A DNA stretch of 41,967 bases from Calditrichota bacterium (GTDB lineage Bacteria > Calditrichota > Calditrichia > RBG-13-44-9 > J042). Location: positions 113,416 to 155,382 of the forward strand of contig JAADJD010000062.1 of the NCBI GenBank assembly GCA_013150955.1, given 5' to 3'. Each line of letters opens with the position of its first letter. The stretch's first letter is position 1. Positions 7,540 to 15,941 of the stretch are shown here, one piece after another. The position numbers and the translations under genes were made by a program. The notes under the pieces were generated by a model. The model had not been told where the DNA came from, ran no database searches, and saw only the letters and a program-made list of their open reading frames with translations.

Positions 7540-7932
7540 AAAATGATGAACCGCGAATCACACGAATGAACACAAACAAATCCAGATTATGCATCAGACC
7601 ACGAATGACACGAATGAACACAAATAAACACAGATTATGCATTAGAACCACGAATTACACGAATTAACACAAATAAAACCAATAAAATACATTAGATTGT
7701 GTCTGGATGAAAATGTGTTCCAGGGTTTATTCGCGATTTTGTTGATATTTTTTGGATTCATTCGTGTGATTCGCGGTTAAATGCATTATTTGGGATAAAA
7801 TTTGGATTCTATTTGGATGAAAATGTTTTTCCGGAATATTCGCTATTTTGTTGGTTTTTTTCGAATTCATTCGCGTGATTCGCGGTTTAACCCATTATCT
7901 GGGTCTATTCGTGTGAATTCGTGTCATCCGTA
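7540..7932 (+). repeat. Interspersed inverted-repeat element, locus B
   Basis: Same family as locus A, forward orientation. Two short left-end fragments (from about 7548 and 7588) precede the best full unit, about 7629-7793: left end CAGATTATGCATTAGAACCA then CGAATTACACGAATTAACAC, right end TTCATTCGTGTGATTCGCGG then TTAAATGCATTATTTGGG. A second, degenerate core and right end follow (about 7800-7900), and a last fragment TTCGTGTCATCCGTAGGC lies just before the terminator. It fills the space between the convergent toastrack and ribonucleotide reductase genes. Confidence 0.88.
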
Positions 7933-7941
7933 GGCAACTAC

Positions 7942-7975
7942 AAAAAAGGGTCACCCCGGGGTGACCCTTTTCTTT
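7942..7975 (-). terminator. Terminator of ribonucleotide reductase (possibly bidirectional)
   Basis: Perfect stem AAAAGGGTCACCCC/GGGGTGACCCTTTT with a T-run of six on the minus strand (A at 7942-7947) and a T-rich tail on the plus strand. It ends the minus-strand reductase gene and could also end plus-strand transcription. Confidence 0.85.
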
Positions 7976-7998
7976 CCTGATTACTGTGACAAACGAGG

Positions 7999-10833
7999 TT
8001 ACGAACATCCCGTGGTGGTTCCACATTCAATGCACTTGTAGCAGCTCCCATTGCGCACCATGATGGATCCACACATGGGGCAGTTGGGCGCATCGGCCTG
8101 GGTGGTGAAGATGACCTTTTCCCGCTCCTCCAGGGAAAGGGATTTATCGGCGAGCGATTCGGTGTGCCCACCGCTGGCATCACCGGCGTTCCCTGCCGTG
8201 GCCTGCGTACCGGAAGGACCTTCCACCGATCGCACTTCCATATACTTTTCTTTTTCTTCCTTGGGTAAAAACTTTAATGCCAGCCAGCGGAAAATGTAAT
8301 CCATCACCGACTTGGCATAAGGAATATTGGGATTTCCAGTATATCCCGATGGCTCGAACCGGGTATGGCTGAACTTGTCCACCAGCACTTTCAAAGGCAC
8401 CCCGTATTGAAGTGCCAGAGAGATGGCGGTTGCAAAAGAATCCATCAATCCCGAAACGACGGAGCCTTCTTTGGCCATCACAATAAAGATTTCTCCCGGC
8501 GAACCATCCTCATACATGCCCACGGTGATGTAACCCTCGTGGCCTCCCACGGAGAACTTGTGGGTAATGGCCTTGCGCTCATCAGGCAGGCGCCGGCGGT
8601 ACGGCCGGCCGTATTCCTTCACCGCTTCCTTGGCAGCCGTGGAAAGCGGCTGGGTGCGTTTGGAGTTATCCCGGTAGATGGCAATGGCCTTCACCCCCAT
8701 CTTCCAGGCCTTCATGTAAATCTCCATAATTTCTTCCACGGTGGTCTCTTCCGGCACGTTCACCGTTTTGGAAATGGCACCCGAAATAAACGGCTGCACG
8801 GCGGCCAGCATTTTAACGTGGCCCATGTAATGAATGGAACGCACGCCATTGATGGGCTTAAATGCACAATCGAAGACCGGCAGATGTTCGGATTTTAGCC
8901 CCGGCGCCCCCTCGATGGTGTCGTGCTCGTTAATATAGTCGATGATGTCCCTGGCGGTCTTTTCATCATAACCCAGACGCTTCAGGGCACGGGGTACAGA
9001 GTTGTTCACAATCTTTAACATGCCTCCACCCACCAGCTTCTTGTATTTCACCAGGGCGATGTCCGGCTCCACACCGGTGGTATCGCAATCCATCATAAAG
9101 GCAATGGTGCCGGTGGGCGCCAGAACCGATACCTGAGCGTTGCGGTACCCATACTGCTCGCCCAGGTTCAGTGCCACATCCCATACCGAGGTGGCAGCCT
9201 CGTAGAGATAGTCGGGCAGGTAACGCGACTCCAGTTTGTACGCCGCATCCCGATGTTTGCGGATGACCCGCAACATGGGTTCCCGGTTTTTAGGGAATTC
9301 CTCGAAGGGTCCCATATACCGGGCCAGTTCGGCTGAGGTGGCATATGCATGACCGGTTAAAATGGATGTAACGGCACCGGCATACGCCCGACCTTCGTCG
9401 CTGTCGTACGGTAATCCCAGGGACATCAATAAGGCGCCCAGATTGGCATAGCCCAGTCCCAGCGTGCGGAATTTATGAGAATTCTGGGCAATCTCCTTTC
9501 GCGGATAACTGGAATTATCCACGATGATTTCCATGGCCGTAATCATCACCCGTACGGCCTTTTTGTAGGATTCCACATCGAAATGGCCTTCTTCATCCAG
9601 GAATTTCAACAGATTGAGTGAGGCCAGATTGCAGGCCGTATCATCGATGAACATGTATTCGGAGCAGGGATTGGACGCATTGATTCGGGCCGAATTGGGG
9701 CAGGTATGCCAGTCGTTAATGGTGGTGTCGTACTGCATGCCGGGATCCCCGCAAATGTGGGTGGCCTCGGCAATCATGTGCATAATGTCCCGCGCGCGAT
9801 AGGTATCCATGGGCTCGCCCGTGGTCACAGCGCGGGTCACCCATTCGCGATCCTCTTCCACCGCCCGCATGAATTCATCGGTTACCCGCACGCTATGGTT
9901 GGCATTCTGGAAAAAGACCGAACTGTAGGCTTCCCCATTGATCGAACCGTCGTACCCGGCATCGATTAAGGCCCAGGCCTTCTTTTCTTCGTTGGCCTTG
10001 GAATTAATGAATTCCACAATATCCGGATGATCCACATTCAGAATAACCATTTTAGCAGCACGCCGGGTCTTTCCACCGGATTTAATCACCCCCGCAAACG
10101 CATCGAACCCTTTCATAAACGAAACCGGTCCTGAGGCCTTCCCACCCCCCGACAGCGGTTCCTTGGAAGACCGCAAGACCGACAGGTTGGTACCCGTTCC
10201 CGATCCGTACTTGAACAACATGCCTTCGATCTTTGCCAGATCCAGAATGCTTTCCATGGTATCCTGAACCGAATTGATGAAGCAGGCCGAACATTGCGGC
10301 TTTTCTTCGATTCCCACATTAAACCACACCGGGCTGTTAAACGCGGCGTACTGATTCACCAGCAGGGCCGTCAATTCCGAATAGAACACCTCTCCATCTT
10401 CCGGCGTGGCGAAATACCCATCTTTAATCCCCCAGTCTGCAATGGTCCGGGCGACCCGATTGATCAGTTGCTTCACACTGGTTTCCCGTTCCGGAGTGCC
10501 CGGTTTCCCGTGGAAATATTTCGACACCACCACATTGGTAGCCAGCTGAGACCAGAACTTGGGAACCTCCACATCCTCCTGTCGGAACACCACCTCCCGC
10601 TTCTCGTTGGTAATTAAAGCCTCCCTCTTCTCCCACTCTATTTCATCGAAAGGGTGAATCCCAGGTCGTGAAAAGTAGTGCTGGAATTTCATCCCTTTCG
10701 GTTCTTGTTGTTGCCCCGAATCCTTTTGGGTATCCTTTTTCGTGGTAACCGATTGACTCGCACCTTCCTCATCCATGGGAAACAACCATTCCTCTTTGAC
10801 CGATGGACCCGACGGGGACTTCTTGCCTGACAT
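7999..10833 (-). CDS. nrdJ: Vitamin B12-dependent (class II) ribonucleoside-diphosphate reductase
   Basis: The 944-residue protein makes deoxyribonucleotides using adenosylcobalamin, independent of oxygen. The ten-stranded barrel core is complete: early Cys pair in PQCSACFINSVQD (181/184), KYGSGTGTNLSVLR (about 208-221), the active-site NPCSEY (Cys390, Glu392), CNLASLNL (401-408) and the finger-loop PTGTIAFMMDCDTTGVEPD. The C-terminal region after about 740 has the TSCPD-like GHEGYITVGMYEDGSPGEIF segment. The end carries a Cys-rich tail CPMCGSIMVRNGSCYKC, then CGTTTGC, a zinc-ribbon and redox-tail arrangement typical of long class II enzymes. AGGAGG lies six bases before the ATG. The promoter is about 100 bases upstream; I see no cobalamin riboswitch or NrdR box in that leader. 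Confidence 0.96.
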   Translation of the reverse strand: MSGKKSPSGPSVKEEWLFPMDEEGASQSVTTKKDTQKDSGQQQEPKGMKFQHYFSRPGIHPFDEIEWEKREALITNEKREVVFRQEDVEVPKFWSQLATNVVVSKYFHGKPGTPERETSVKQLINRVARTIADWGIKDGYFATPEDGEVFYSELTALLVNQYAAFNSPVWFNVGIEEKPQCSACFINSVQDTMESILDLAKIEGMLFKYGSGTGTNLSVLRSSKEPLSGGGKASGPVSFMKGFDAFAGVIKSGGKTRRAAKMVILNVDHPDIVEFINSKANEEKKAWALIDAGYDGSINGEAYSSVFFQNANHSVRVTDEFMRAVEEDREWVTRAVTTGEPMDTYRARDIMHMIAEATHICGDPGMQYDTTINDWHTCPNSARINASNPCSEYMFIDDTACNLASLNLLKFLDEEGHFDVESYKKAVRVMITAMEIIVDNSSYPRKEIAQNSHKFRTLGLGYANLGALLMSLGLPYDSDEGRAYAGAVTSILTGHAYATSAELARYMGPFEEFPKNREPMLRVIRKHRDAAYKLESRYLPDYLYEAATSVWDVALNLGEQYGYRNAQVSVLAPTGTIAFMMDCDTTGVEPDIALVKYKKLVGGGMLKIVNNSVPRALKRLGYDEKTARDIIDYINEHDTIEGAPGLKSEHLPVFDCAFKPINGVRSIHYMGHVKMLAAVQPFISGAISKTVNVPEETTVEEIMEIYMKAWKMGVKAIAIYRDNSKRTQPLSTAAKEAVKEYGRPYRRRLPDERKAITHKFSVGGHEGYITVGMYEDGSPGEIFIVMAKEGSVVSGLMDSFATAISLALQYGVPLKVLVDKFSHTRFEPSGYTGNPNIPYAKSVMDYIFRWLALKFLPKEEKEKYMEVRSVEGPSGTQATAGNAGDASGGHTESLADKSLSLEEREKVIFTTQADAPNCPMCGSIMVRNGSCYKCIECGTTTGCS

Positions 10834-10937
10834 ACGTGCCTCCTTTTGTTAAATGGAACAACAATCCCTCTAACCCATTATAAATGCGTTAATTACGTTA
10901 TCATTTTTAAATGGGGTTTTAATTTTTGATCAGCTCA

Positions 10938-10966
10938 AAAATATCATCCGTCCCCTAAAATGTCAA
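10938..10966 (-). promoter_or_regulatory. Promoter of the class II ribonucleotide reductase gene
   Basis: On the minus strand a perfect TTGACA (10961-10966) is followed after 17 bases by TATTTT (10938-10943), which extends to TATTTTTG, again fitting TAnnTTTG. Predicted start near 10931, leader about 97 bases. A second TATAAT-like site lies inside the leader (around 10891-10896). Confidence 0.7.
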
Positions 10967-11184
10967 ATAAAAAATGGGGCCGGGTCACATTTCATTTTTG
11001 TGGCAAAAATTGCAACCGAATTGCAAATCTCCAGCCGAATTCATCATAAATATTCTGGGACGTGTTGCCAGGCGGGATTGCCCCGCCATCTCCTTTCGTC
11101 ACGATTGGCAAAAGGAAGGCGTTTTCCGGTGGGAGTCGGTCACTCCGGGGCCATCCCGAAAAAGGCCCCGGAACACCCGATGGG
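10967..11184. other. Noncoding spacer with two GC-rich hairpins
   Basis: Between the reductase promoter and the small unknown gene lie about 220 bases with two strong stems: GGCGGG/CCCGCC at 11071-11087 and TCCGGGGCC/GGCCCCGGA at 11144-11172 (11-base loop). Neither is followed by a T-run on the minus strand. The base composition is markedly more GC-rich than the flanks. It may be a structured 3' region of the minus-strand gene at 11185 or an unrecognised small RNA; I cannot assign it to a known riboswitch class. Confidence 0.4.
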
Positions 11185-11367
11185 CTACAATTTGTCACTA
11201 AAGAAATCCTCGCTGCGCCGATGCGCCTTCTCGATTAATTTGTTCTTGTACTTTCCGTGTAATTTGGACATCTCCTTAAAGGCCTCTTCCTTGTCCTCGG
11301 GTAATTGCTTGGGATGGCAGGCGTAATAGATTTTCACAAACTCCAGGGCAATTTCATTGAAATCCAT
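11185..11367 (-). CDS. Small conserved-looking protein of unknown function (60 residues)
   Basis: The protein starts MDFNEIALEFVKIYYACHPK, is charged and predicted mainly helical, and ends with a basic-acidic stretch (KLIEKAHRRSEDFFSD). The ATG at 11367 is preceded by GGAGG at five bases, the best ribosome site nearby; a GTG four codons earlier overlaps that site. There is no signal peptide, membrane segment or cysteine motif (one Cys only). I do not recognise the family. It is divergent from the EamA gene and separated from the reductase gene by a structured spacer. A real gene is likely because of the ribosome site and composition. Confidence 0.6.
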   Translation of the reverse strand: MDFNEIALEFVKIYYACHPKQLPEDKEEAFKEMSKLHGKYKNKLIEKAHRRSEDFFSDKL

Positions 11368-11457
11368 GGCGACCTCCACTTATTTAATTCATTTTCAATT
11401 TTGTTGAATTTGCTTATTTTCCCGTTGTCCATATTAATTTAAAACGATCGGGAAATT

Positions 11458-11463
11458 TATAAT
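11458..11463 (+). promoter_or_regulatory. -10 element of the EamA gene, nearly leaderless
   Basis: A perfect TATAAT ends 13 bases before the ATG at 11477, so transcription should start only about seven bases before the start codon. No ribosome site precedes the ATG. The -35 region (around 11435) is weak. Confidence 0.5.
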
Positions 11464-11476
11464 AGCAAAATATCCC

Positions 11477-12394
11477 ATGCAAAGCAAGTCCGGCCCGGCA
11501 AAACTCACCATCTACCTGGTTCTGGTTTTTGCCGTGTTCATGACCTCCTGGGCCTCGATTCTGATCCGCTGGTGTGGCGAGACGCCCGCACTGGTGATTT
11601 CCTTCTACCGATTGCTGTGGTCGTTTGTTTTGTTTGGAATGATTGCCTCCCGTTCCGCTCGTAAGAACCTGTGGCAGCTAAAAGGCCTCTCCGGCCGCCA
11701 CTTTATGCTGGTGTTGACTGCCGGAGCCATGCTGGCCCTGCACTTTGCCACCTGGATTGCCTCCCTGAAATACACCACAGTGGCGCAATCGCTGGTGCTG
11801 GAATCCACCCACCCGGTTTTTGCCGTGCTGCTGTCCTGGCTGTGGCTCAAGGAGAAAAGCTCCCTGCGCACGGGCATTGCCGTTGCCATTACGTTTGTGG
11901 GTATCCTCATCATTGGTGGGCACGATGTGACGCTGGCCCCTCGCTATTTCATCGGGGATATGCTGGCCCTGGTGAGCGCCCTGTTTGTCACCCTTTACCT
12001 ACTGATCGCTCGCTATCTGCGGGGACATATCGATCTCTCCCCGTACCTGTTCGCGGTATACGGTTCGGCCACGCTGGTATTGTTGTTTATGAATCTTTCG
12101 GTGGGCCACGAACTCATCCGCTACCGCTGGCCGGTTCACCTGCTGATGTTTTTACTGGCGATGGGGCCAACGGGCATTGGACATTCATTGATCAACTGGG
12201 CAGCCCGGCACATCCCGGTTTACCGAATCAACCTCATGCTGCTGGGAGAACTGATTCTGGCTTCCATCCTGGCCTATTTGATTTTTCAGGAAGTACCCGC
12301 CCGAATGTTTTTCGTGGGGGCACCATTCATCATATCGGGTATCGTTCTCGCCCTGACGGAAACCTCCCGGACGGATGCTTTAGACCACGAATGA
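11477..12394 (+). CDS. EamA/DMT-family membrane transporter
   Basis: The 305-residue protein has ten hydrophobic segments arranged as two EamA repeats (about 10-140 and 150-295). Typical landmarks are SWASILIRWCGETPALVISF in the first repeat, ALHFATWIASLKYTTVAQSL, and the second-half segment GPTGIGHSLINWAARHIPVY. These inner-membrane drug/metabolite transporters export amino acids, nucleotides or other small metabolites; the substrate cannot be inferred. The last codons (LDHE then TGA) are contributed by the start of repeat locus C (CCACGAATGACACGAATGA), so the repeat supplies the native stop codon. A TATAAT just upstream and lack of a ribosome site suggest near-leaderless expression. Confidence 0.92.
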   Translation: MQSKSGPAKLTIYLVLVFAVFMTSWASILIRWCGETPALVISFYRLLWSFVLFGMIASRSARKNLWQLKGLSGRHFMLVLTAGAMLALHFATWIASLKYTTVAQSLVLESTHPVFAVLLSWLWLKEKSSLRTGIAVAITFVGILIIGGHDVTLAPRYFIGDMLALVSALFVTLYLLIARYLRGHIDLSPYLFAVYGSATLVLLFMNLSVGHELIRYRWPVHLLMFLLAMGPTGIGHSLINWAARHIPVYRINLMLLGELILASILAYLIFQEVPARMFFVGAPFIISGIVLALTETSRTDALDHE

Positions 12395-12908
12395 CACGAA
12401 TGAATATAAATAAAAACAAATTGTTAGAAGACAATGATTCCGTAAACAAAACTTGCCGGCACCTTAATAATAAGTTTTTTCGAAACGGTTGGTTTTATGC
12501 ACTAAACCACGAATCACATGAATGAATCATATAAACCCAAATTATGCAATAAACCTCGAATCACGCGAATGAAGCCAAAAAATATCTGCAAAATCGCGAA
12601 AAAACCCAGGAACACATTTTCATCCAGACACAATCCAATGTATTTTATTGGTTTTATTTGTGTTCATTCGTGTAATTCGTAGGCTATTGCTTAATCTGGT
12701 GTAATTCGTAGGCTATTGCTTAATCTGGGATAAAATATCTACAAAATCGCGAATAAACCAGGGAACGCATTTTCATCCAGACACAGTCCAATGTATTTTA
12801 TTGGCTTTATTTGTGTGAATTCGTGTCATTCGTAGGCTATTGCTTAATCTGGGATTATTTTTATTGGTGTTCATTCGTGTAATTCGTAGGCGAATGCATA
12901 ATCCGGGT
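12384..12908 (-). repeat. Interspersed inverted-repeat element, locus C (reverse orientation)
   Basis: Same family, with the core read on the minus strand. It begins inside the last codons of the EamA gene with CCACGAATGACACGAATGA. After a diverged stretch (12410-12500) and a left-end fragment at about 12504-12530, two full reverse units follow (about 12540-12700 and 12729-12853), then a right-end fragment (to about 12908). Each core reads CATTTTCATCCAGACACA then CCAATGTATTTTATTGG, the reverse of the core at loci A and B. A 29-base exact tandem duplication (12671-12699 and 12700-12728, TGTAATTCGTAGGCTATTGC...) lies between the two units. The locus separates the convergent EamA and MFS genes. 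Confidence 0.88.
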
Positions 12909-13024
12909 TTAATCATCTTAAATCCAGCAGATGATTGTGAATGCTTAATCCAGGTTGAAAATGATCCTGTCGCCGGGGAAAACGTTCTGGCAGCCAGGCC
13001 ATCCCCAGCATTCCGGCCACTGCA

Positions 13025-14332
13025 TCAAGCCTTTTTAAGCCGCTCCATCTCCCTGCGGCTGAGTTCCAGACCATGGCTGTCTGGCTTCATTTCGTTTTTC
13101 CGCAACAGGTAGGCAAACAGAAATCCAAAGAATCCCAGCGAGGTAAAAATCCACATCCCCAGGCGGTACCCTTCGGGATTTTCCGCACCCGCGCCCATTA
13201 AATCATTGGCCCAGCCGATGATCACATTAAACGCAAATAGACCGATGTTCTGAATCATGGTCATGACCCCGTAGGCCGTGCCCAGCTTCGACTGTTCAAC
13301 AATATAGGCCACCGAGGGCCACATGACTGCTGGAATGAGCGAGAAAGCGATTCCCATCATGGCCATGGGAATGTACAGGGGAACACTGGTGTAGGCCATG
13401 AGGAGATATACCGGGATGAGCAACAGGGAACCGAACATCATCAACAGGGCCCGCTTTCCGATGTAATCCACCAGCAGACCAAATAGCGGAGTAAAGATCA
13501 TCGCAAACAGGGTCAACATACTGTTCAAAAAGCCGCCCAGTTCGCGACTGGTACCATGGGCCTCAATAAAGAATTTGACCGCAAAGGTCTGAAAAGGAAA
13601 GATGGCGGAGTAGAAGGTAATGCACAAGAGCACGATGTACCAATAGGACTTACCGAAGCGGAAGATGTCCGCAATGACCACCTTTTCGGGCTCTTCTTCC
13701 TGACCCAGCACGTAGGTTTTTTCAGCGTGGGCATCCAGCAGCCAGTAGATAGCGGCCGCCACCACGCAAATCAATCCCGCAATCACGCTGATGAACAGCG
13801 GCCATTGCCAGTGGGCATAAGCGGCCTTGGCCCAGGTGGGAGAGTTCAGGGCGGCAAAGGAACCCAGACGAGCAATGGTCAGATTAATGCCGAAGGCGAA
13901 GCTCAATTCCTTTCCACGAAAATATTTTGCCAGCGCCGTGGTGACTGCCACAATCAACGATTCTGCACCCAACCCAAAAATTAGCCGGCCAGCAGCCATA
14001 ACTTCGAACTGCGGTGAAGCCGCCGTGAGCCCGGCCCCCACAAAGCAAAGAGAGGCAAAAATCAACGTGGCCTTGCGTGTGCCAATGCGATCGATGATAA
14101 ATCCGCCCACCAGCACCATAAAGATGTTGGGGAAACTGTAAATCGCATTAAGCATCCCGATGTTGGTATTGGAAAAACCCAGTTGCGATTTCAGCACATC
14201 GGCCAGGGGACTGATGCTATCGTACACATAATAATTACCAAACATGGCCATGCTGGCCACCACCAGCACCAACCAGCGATAAAACGCGGACGGTTCTCGA
14301 CGGGGCAAAGACGTGGATGCATCGATAACCAT
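13025..14332 (-). CDS. Major facilitator superfamily transporter (MFSD1-like)
   Basis: The 435-residue protein has twelve hydrophobic segments in two six-helix halves. The A-motif loop between helices 2 and 3 is GGFIIDRIGTRKATLIFA and its weaker second copy is FGLLVDYIGKRALLMMFG. The segment YFRGKELSFAFGINLTIARL resembles the MFSD1-like group, some of which carry peptides; the substrate here is only a guess. The C-terminus is a charged cytosolic tail (ELSRREMERLKKA). GGGAGATGATCC precedes the ATG, and a consensus promoter lies about 120 bases upstream. Confidence 0.92.
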   Translation of the reverse strand: MVIDASTSLPRREPSAFYRWLVLVVASMAMFGNYYVYDSISPLADVLKSQLGFSNTNIGMLNAIYSFPNIFMVLVGGFIIDRIGTRKATLIFASLCFVGAGLTAASPQFEVMAAGRLIFGLGAESLIVAVTTALAKYFRGKELSFAFGINLTIARLGSFAALNSPTWAKAAYAHWQWPLFISVIAGLICVVAAAIYWLLDAHAEKTYVLGQEEEPEKVVIADIFRFGKSYWYIVLLCITFYSAIFPFQTFAVKFFIEAHGTSRELGGFLNSMLTLFAMIFTPLFGLLVDYIGKRALLMMFGSLLLIPVYLLMAYTSVPLYIPMAMMGIAFSLIPAVMWPSVAYIVEQSKLGTAYGVMTMIQNIGLFAFNVIIGWANDLMGAGAENPEGYRLGMWIFTSLGFFGFLFAYLLRKNEMKPDSHGLELSRREMERLKKA

Positions 14333-14459
14333 GGATCATCTCCCGTTTTTCGATTGTCATTCCCTCGCTCACGGCCAGTTGCACGCCGCGGCTATCACAA
14401 GGGTTGCTGCACTTCGCTCAGCAATGTGTTACTGCCGGATCGTTCCAGAATTCCCTTCG

Positions 14460-14488
14460 ATTATACAGATTCCCGCGCGATTCTGCAA
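14460..14488 (-). promoter_or_regulatory. Promoter of the MFS transporter gene
   Basis: On the minus strand TTGCAG (14483-14488) is followed after 17 bases by a perfect TATAAT (14460-14465). Predicted start near 14453, leader about 120 bases. It is arranged divergently with the promoter of the GWxTD gene. Confidence 0.7.
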
Positions 14489-14591
14489 TAGGTAGACAAA
14501 TTTCTCTCCCAACACACCAGGGACAGCCTTTCCTGGAATCCGGAATTGCATGCTGGTAACTTCTGCCCTTCCGGACGAAAATGGATAACGG

Positions 14592-14620
14592 TTGCTTTTC
14601 ATTCCGCAGCCCCCTTATAT
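14592..14620 (+). promoter_or_regulatory. Promoter of the GWxTD gene operon, near-leaderless
   Basis: TTGCTT (14592-14597) and TTATAT (14615-14620) are 17 bases apart; the overlapping TATTTTTG (14618-14625) fits TAnnTTTG. The predicted start lies only a few bases before the ATG at 14631, and there is no ribosome site. Confidence 0.5.
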
Positions 14621-14630
14621 TTTTGAAAAA

Positions 14631-15941
14631 ATGCGAAAAATGAAAACACGGTGTACCACGGTACTTTTTTTTCTTCTTTTCTCTCTAACCATTGCTGCCC
14701 CTCAATACGAAGAAATTTATTCCTTAAAAGGCCCATTTGACCACATTGTACAGAAAAAACCGGTGGCCTTTCGTGCATTTCCCGTCTGGGAGGATTCACT
14801 CCGGTTTCGTATTTATCTGCTGGTGGAAATTCAATACGACTATTTACTCTTCATCATTCACGAAGGGAAATTCACAGCCTCTGCAGAAATTGAGGTGATT
14901 TTCAAAGAAAAAGATGATGAGCACGGGTTTACCCGCCTGTGGCAAACGTCAGTTCAAACATCCACTTTCGATTCCACCAATTTGAAGCACCTTTACCATT
15001 TTACCATGGACACGCTGACTGTTCCACCGGGAAATTACACCGTTTACTTTCGGTATACCGATTTAAACGGGGCGCTGCAGTTTAAAATCAAACAAAAGAT
15101 GAATTTGCAGGCGGACAAACCGATGTTTATCAGCGGGCCGGTATTGTTGTACCGGAACACACCACCACCCACCGGGTTTTCTCTTTTTCCCGAAAAGCCC
15201 TCGGCCTTCGGGCAGCACTGGGATTTCAACCGGGATGTCAGCTTCTTTTTTCACTTCAATTCCGCCCCGGACAATCCGCTTCAGTATTTCCAGCTCAGCA
15301 TTCGGAACCGGGAGACACGCCGGACGGAGCTGGCCATCGATACCACCTGGACTCACCCTCCGCAGGCCAAATTCCTGTCCATTCCACTGGCCACTCATCT
15401 GTTGGCAGAAGGCAAATACGACGTGCAGACCGTCTGGAAATTTCGAAACCGTACGATCAAGAAAAGTTACCCCTTTCGCATCATCTGGTTCGATAAACCC
15501 CTCAGTCTGTGGGACATCCGGCGGGCTATTAAACCACTACGCTATTTGATGGACACCGCGGAGTACATGGCATTTCGGGATGCGCCACTGCCATTGCTGG
15601 AGCGCCGGTTCGAAGAATTCTGGCAGGAACGGGATCCCACACCCGGAAACCCGTTCAACGAGGCCATGGCGGAATTTTACCGTCGGGTGGACATTGCCAA
15701 TCGCCGCTGGAGCGATGGCGGGGAGGAAGGTTGGGAAACCGACATTGGTAAAATCTTCATCCTTTACGGTGAACCGGATCTGATTGAAGACCACAGCCTG
15801 GATCCCGAAGGTCAGCCCTATCTAAAATGGATTTATTTTCTGGAAGATCGCAAGGTTGAGGTGACCTTTATTTCCGTTGAGGGACGAAAGGCCTATCGTC
15901 TGGAAAAACTGGAAGAGATACCCAATGACGACGAAGGATAA
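14631..15941 (+). CDS. GWxTD-domain exported protein of unknown function
   Basis: The protein has 436 residues from the ATG at 14631 (another ATG three codons on; a longer frame starting at a TTG at 14592 has no support). The N-terminus RTCTTVLFF-type basic plus hydrophobic stretch ending in TIAAPQ is a signal peptide (MRKMKTRCTTVLFFLLFSL). The middle is predicted beta-rich. The C-terminal region contains the naming signature of the GWxTD family, GWETDIGKIFILYGEPD (about residues 378-394), followed by the WIYF and VEVTFIS strands. GWxTD proteins are known mainly from FCB, Acidobacteria and similar genomes, and no biochemical function is established. It heads a run of three overlapping genes with an oxidoreductase and a membrane methyltransferase-like protein. 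Confidence 0.88.
   Translation: MRKMKTRCTTVLFFLLFSLTIAAPQYEEIYSLKGPFDHIVQKKPVAFRAFPVWEDSLRFRIYLLVEIQYDYLLFIIHEGKFTASAEIEVIFKEKDDEHGFTRLWQTSVQTSTFDSTNLKHLYHFTMDTLTVPPGNYTVYFRYTDLNGALQFKIKQKMNLQADKPMFISGPVLLYRNTPPPTGFSLFPEKPSAFGQHWDFNRDVSFFFHFNSAPDNPLQYFQLSIRNRETRRTELAIDTTWTHPPQAKFLSIPLATHLLAEGKYDVQTVWKFRNRTIKKSYPFRIIWFDKPLSLWDIRRAIKPLRYLMDTAEYMAFRDAPLPLLERRFEEFWQERDPTPGNPFNEAMAEFYRRVDIANRRWSDGGEEGWETDIGKIFILYGEPDLIEDHSLDPEGQPYLKWIYFLEDRKVEVTFISVEGRKAYRLEKLEEIPNDDEG

Noticed and set aside
10834-11184. Cobalamin riboswitch or NrdR box controlling the B12-dependent reductase
   Set aside because: No B12 box (AGCCAGGAGACC-like), no CCGCAACTGT core and no NrdR-type palindrome are present on the relevant strand.
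3717-12908. Insertion sequences or transposons at the repeat loci
   Set aside because: No transposase or remnant frame lies inside any copy, and no target-site duplications could be recognised. A MITE-like nature remains possible but unsupported.
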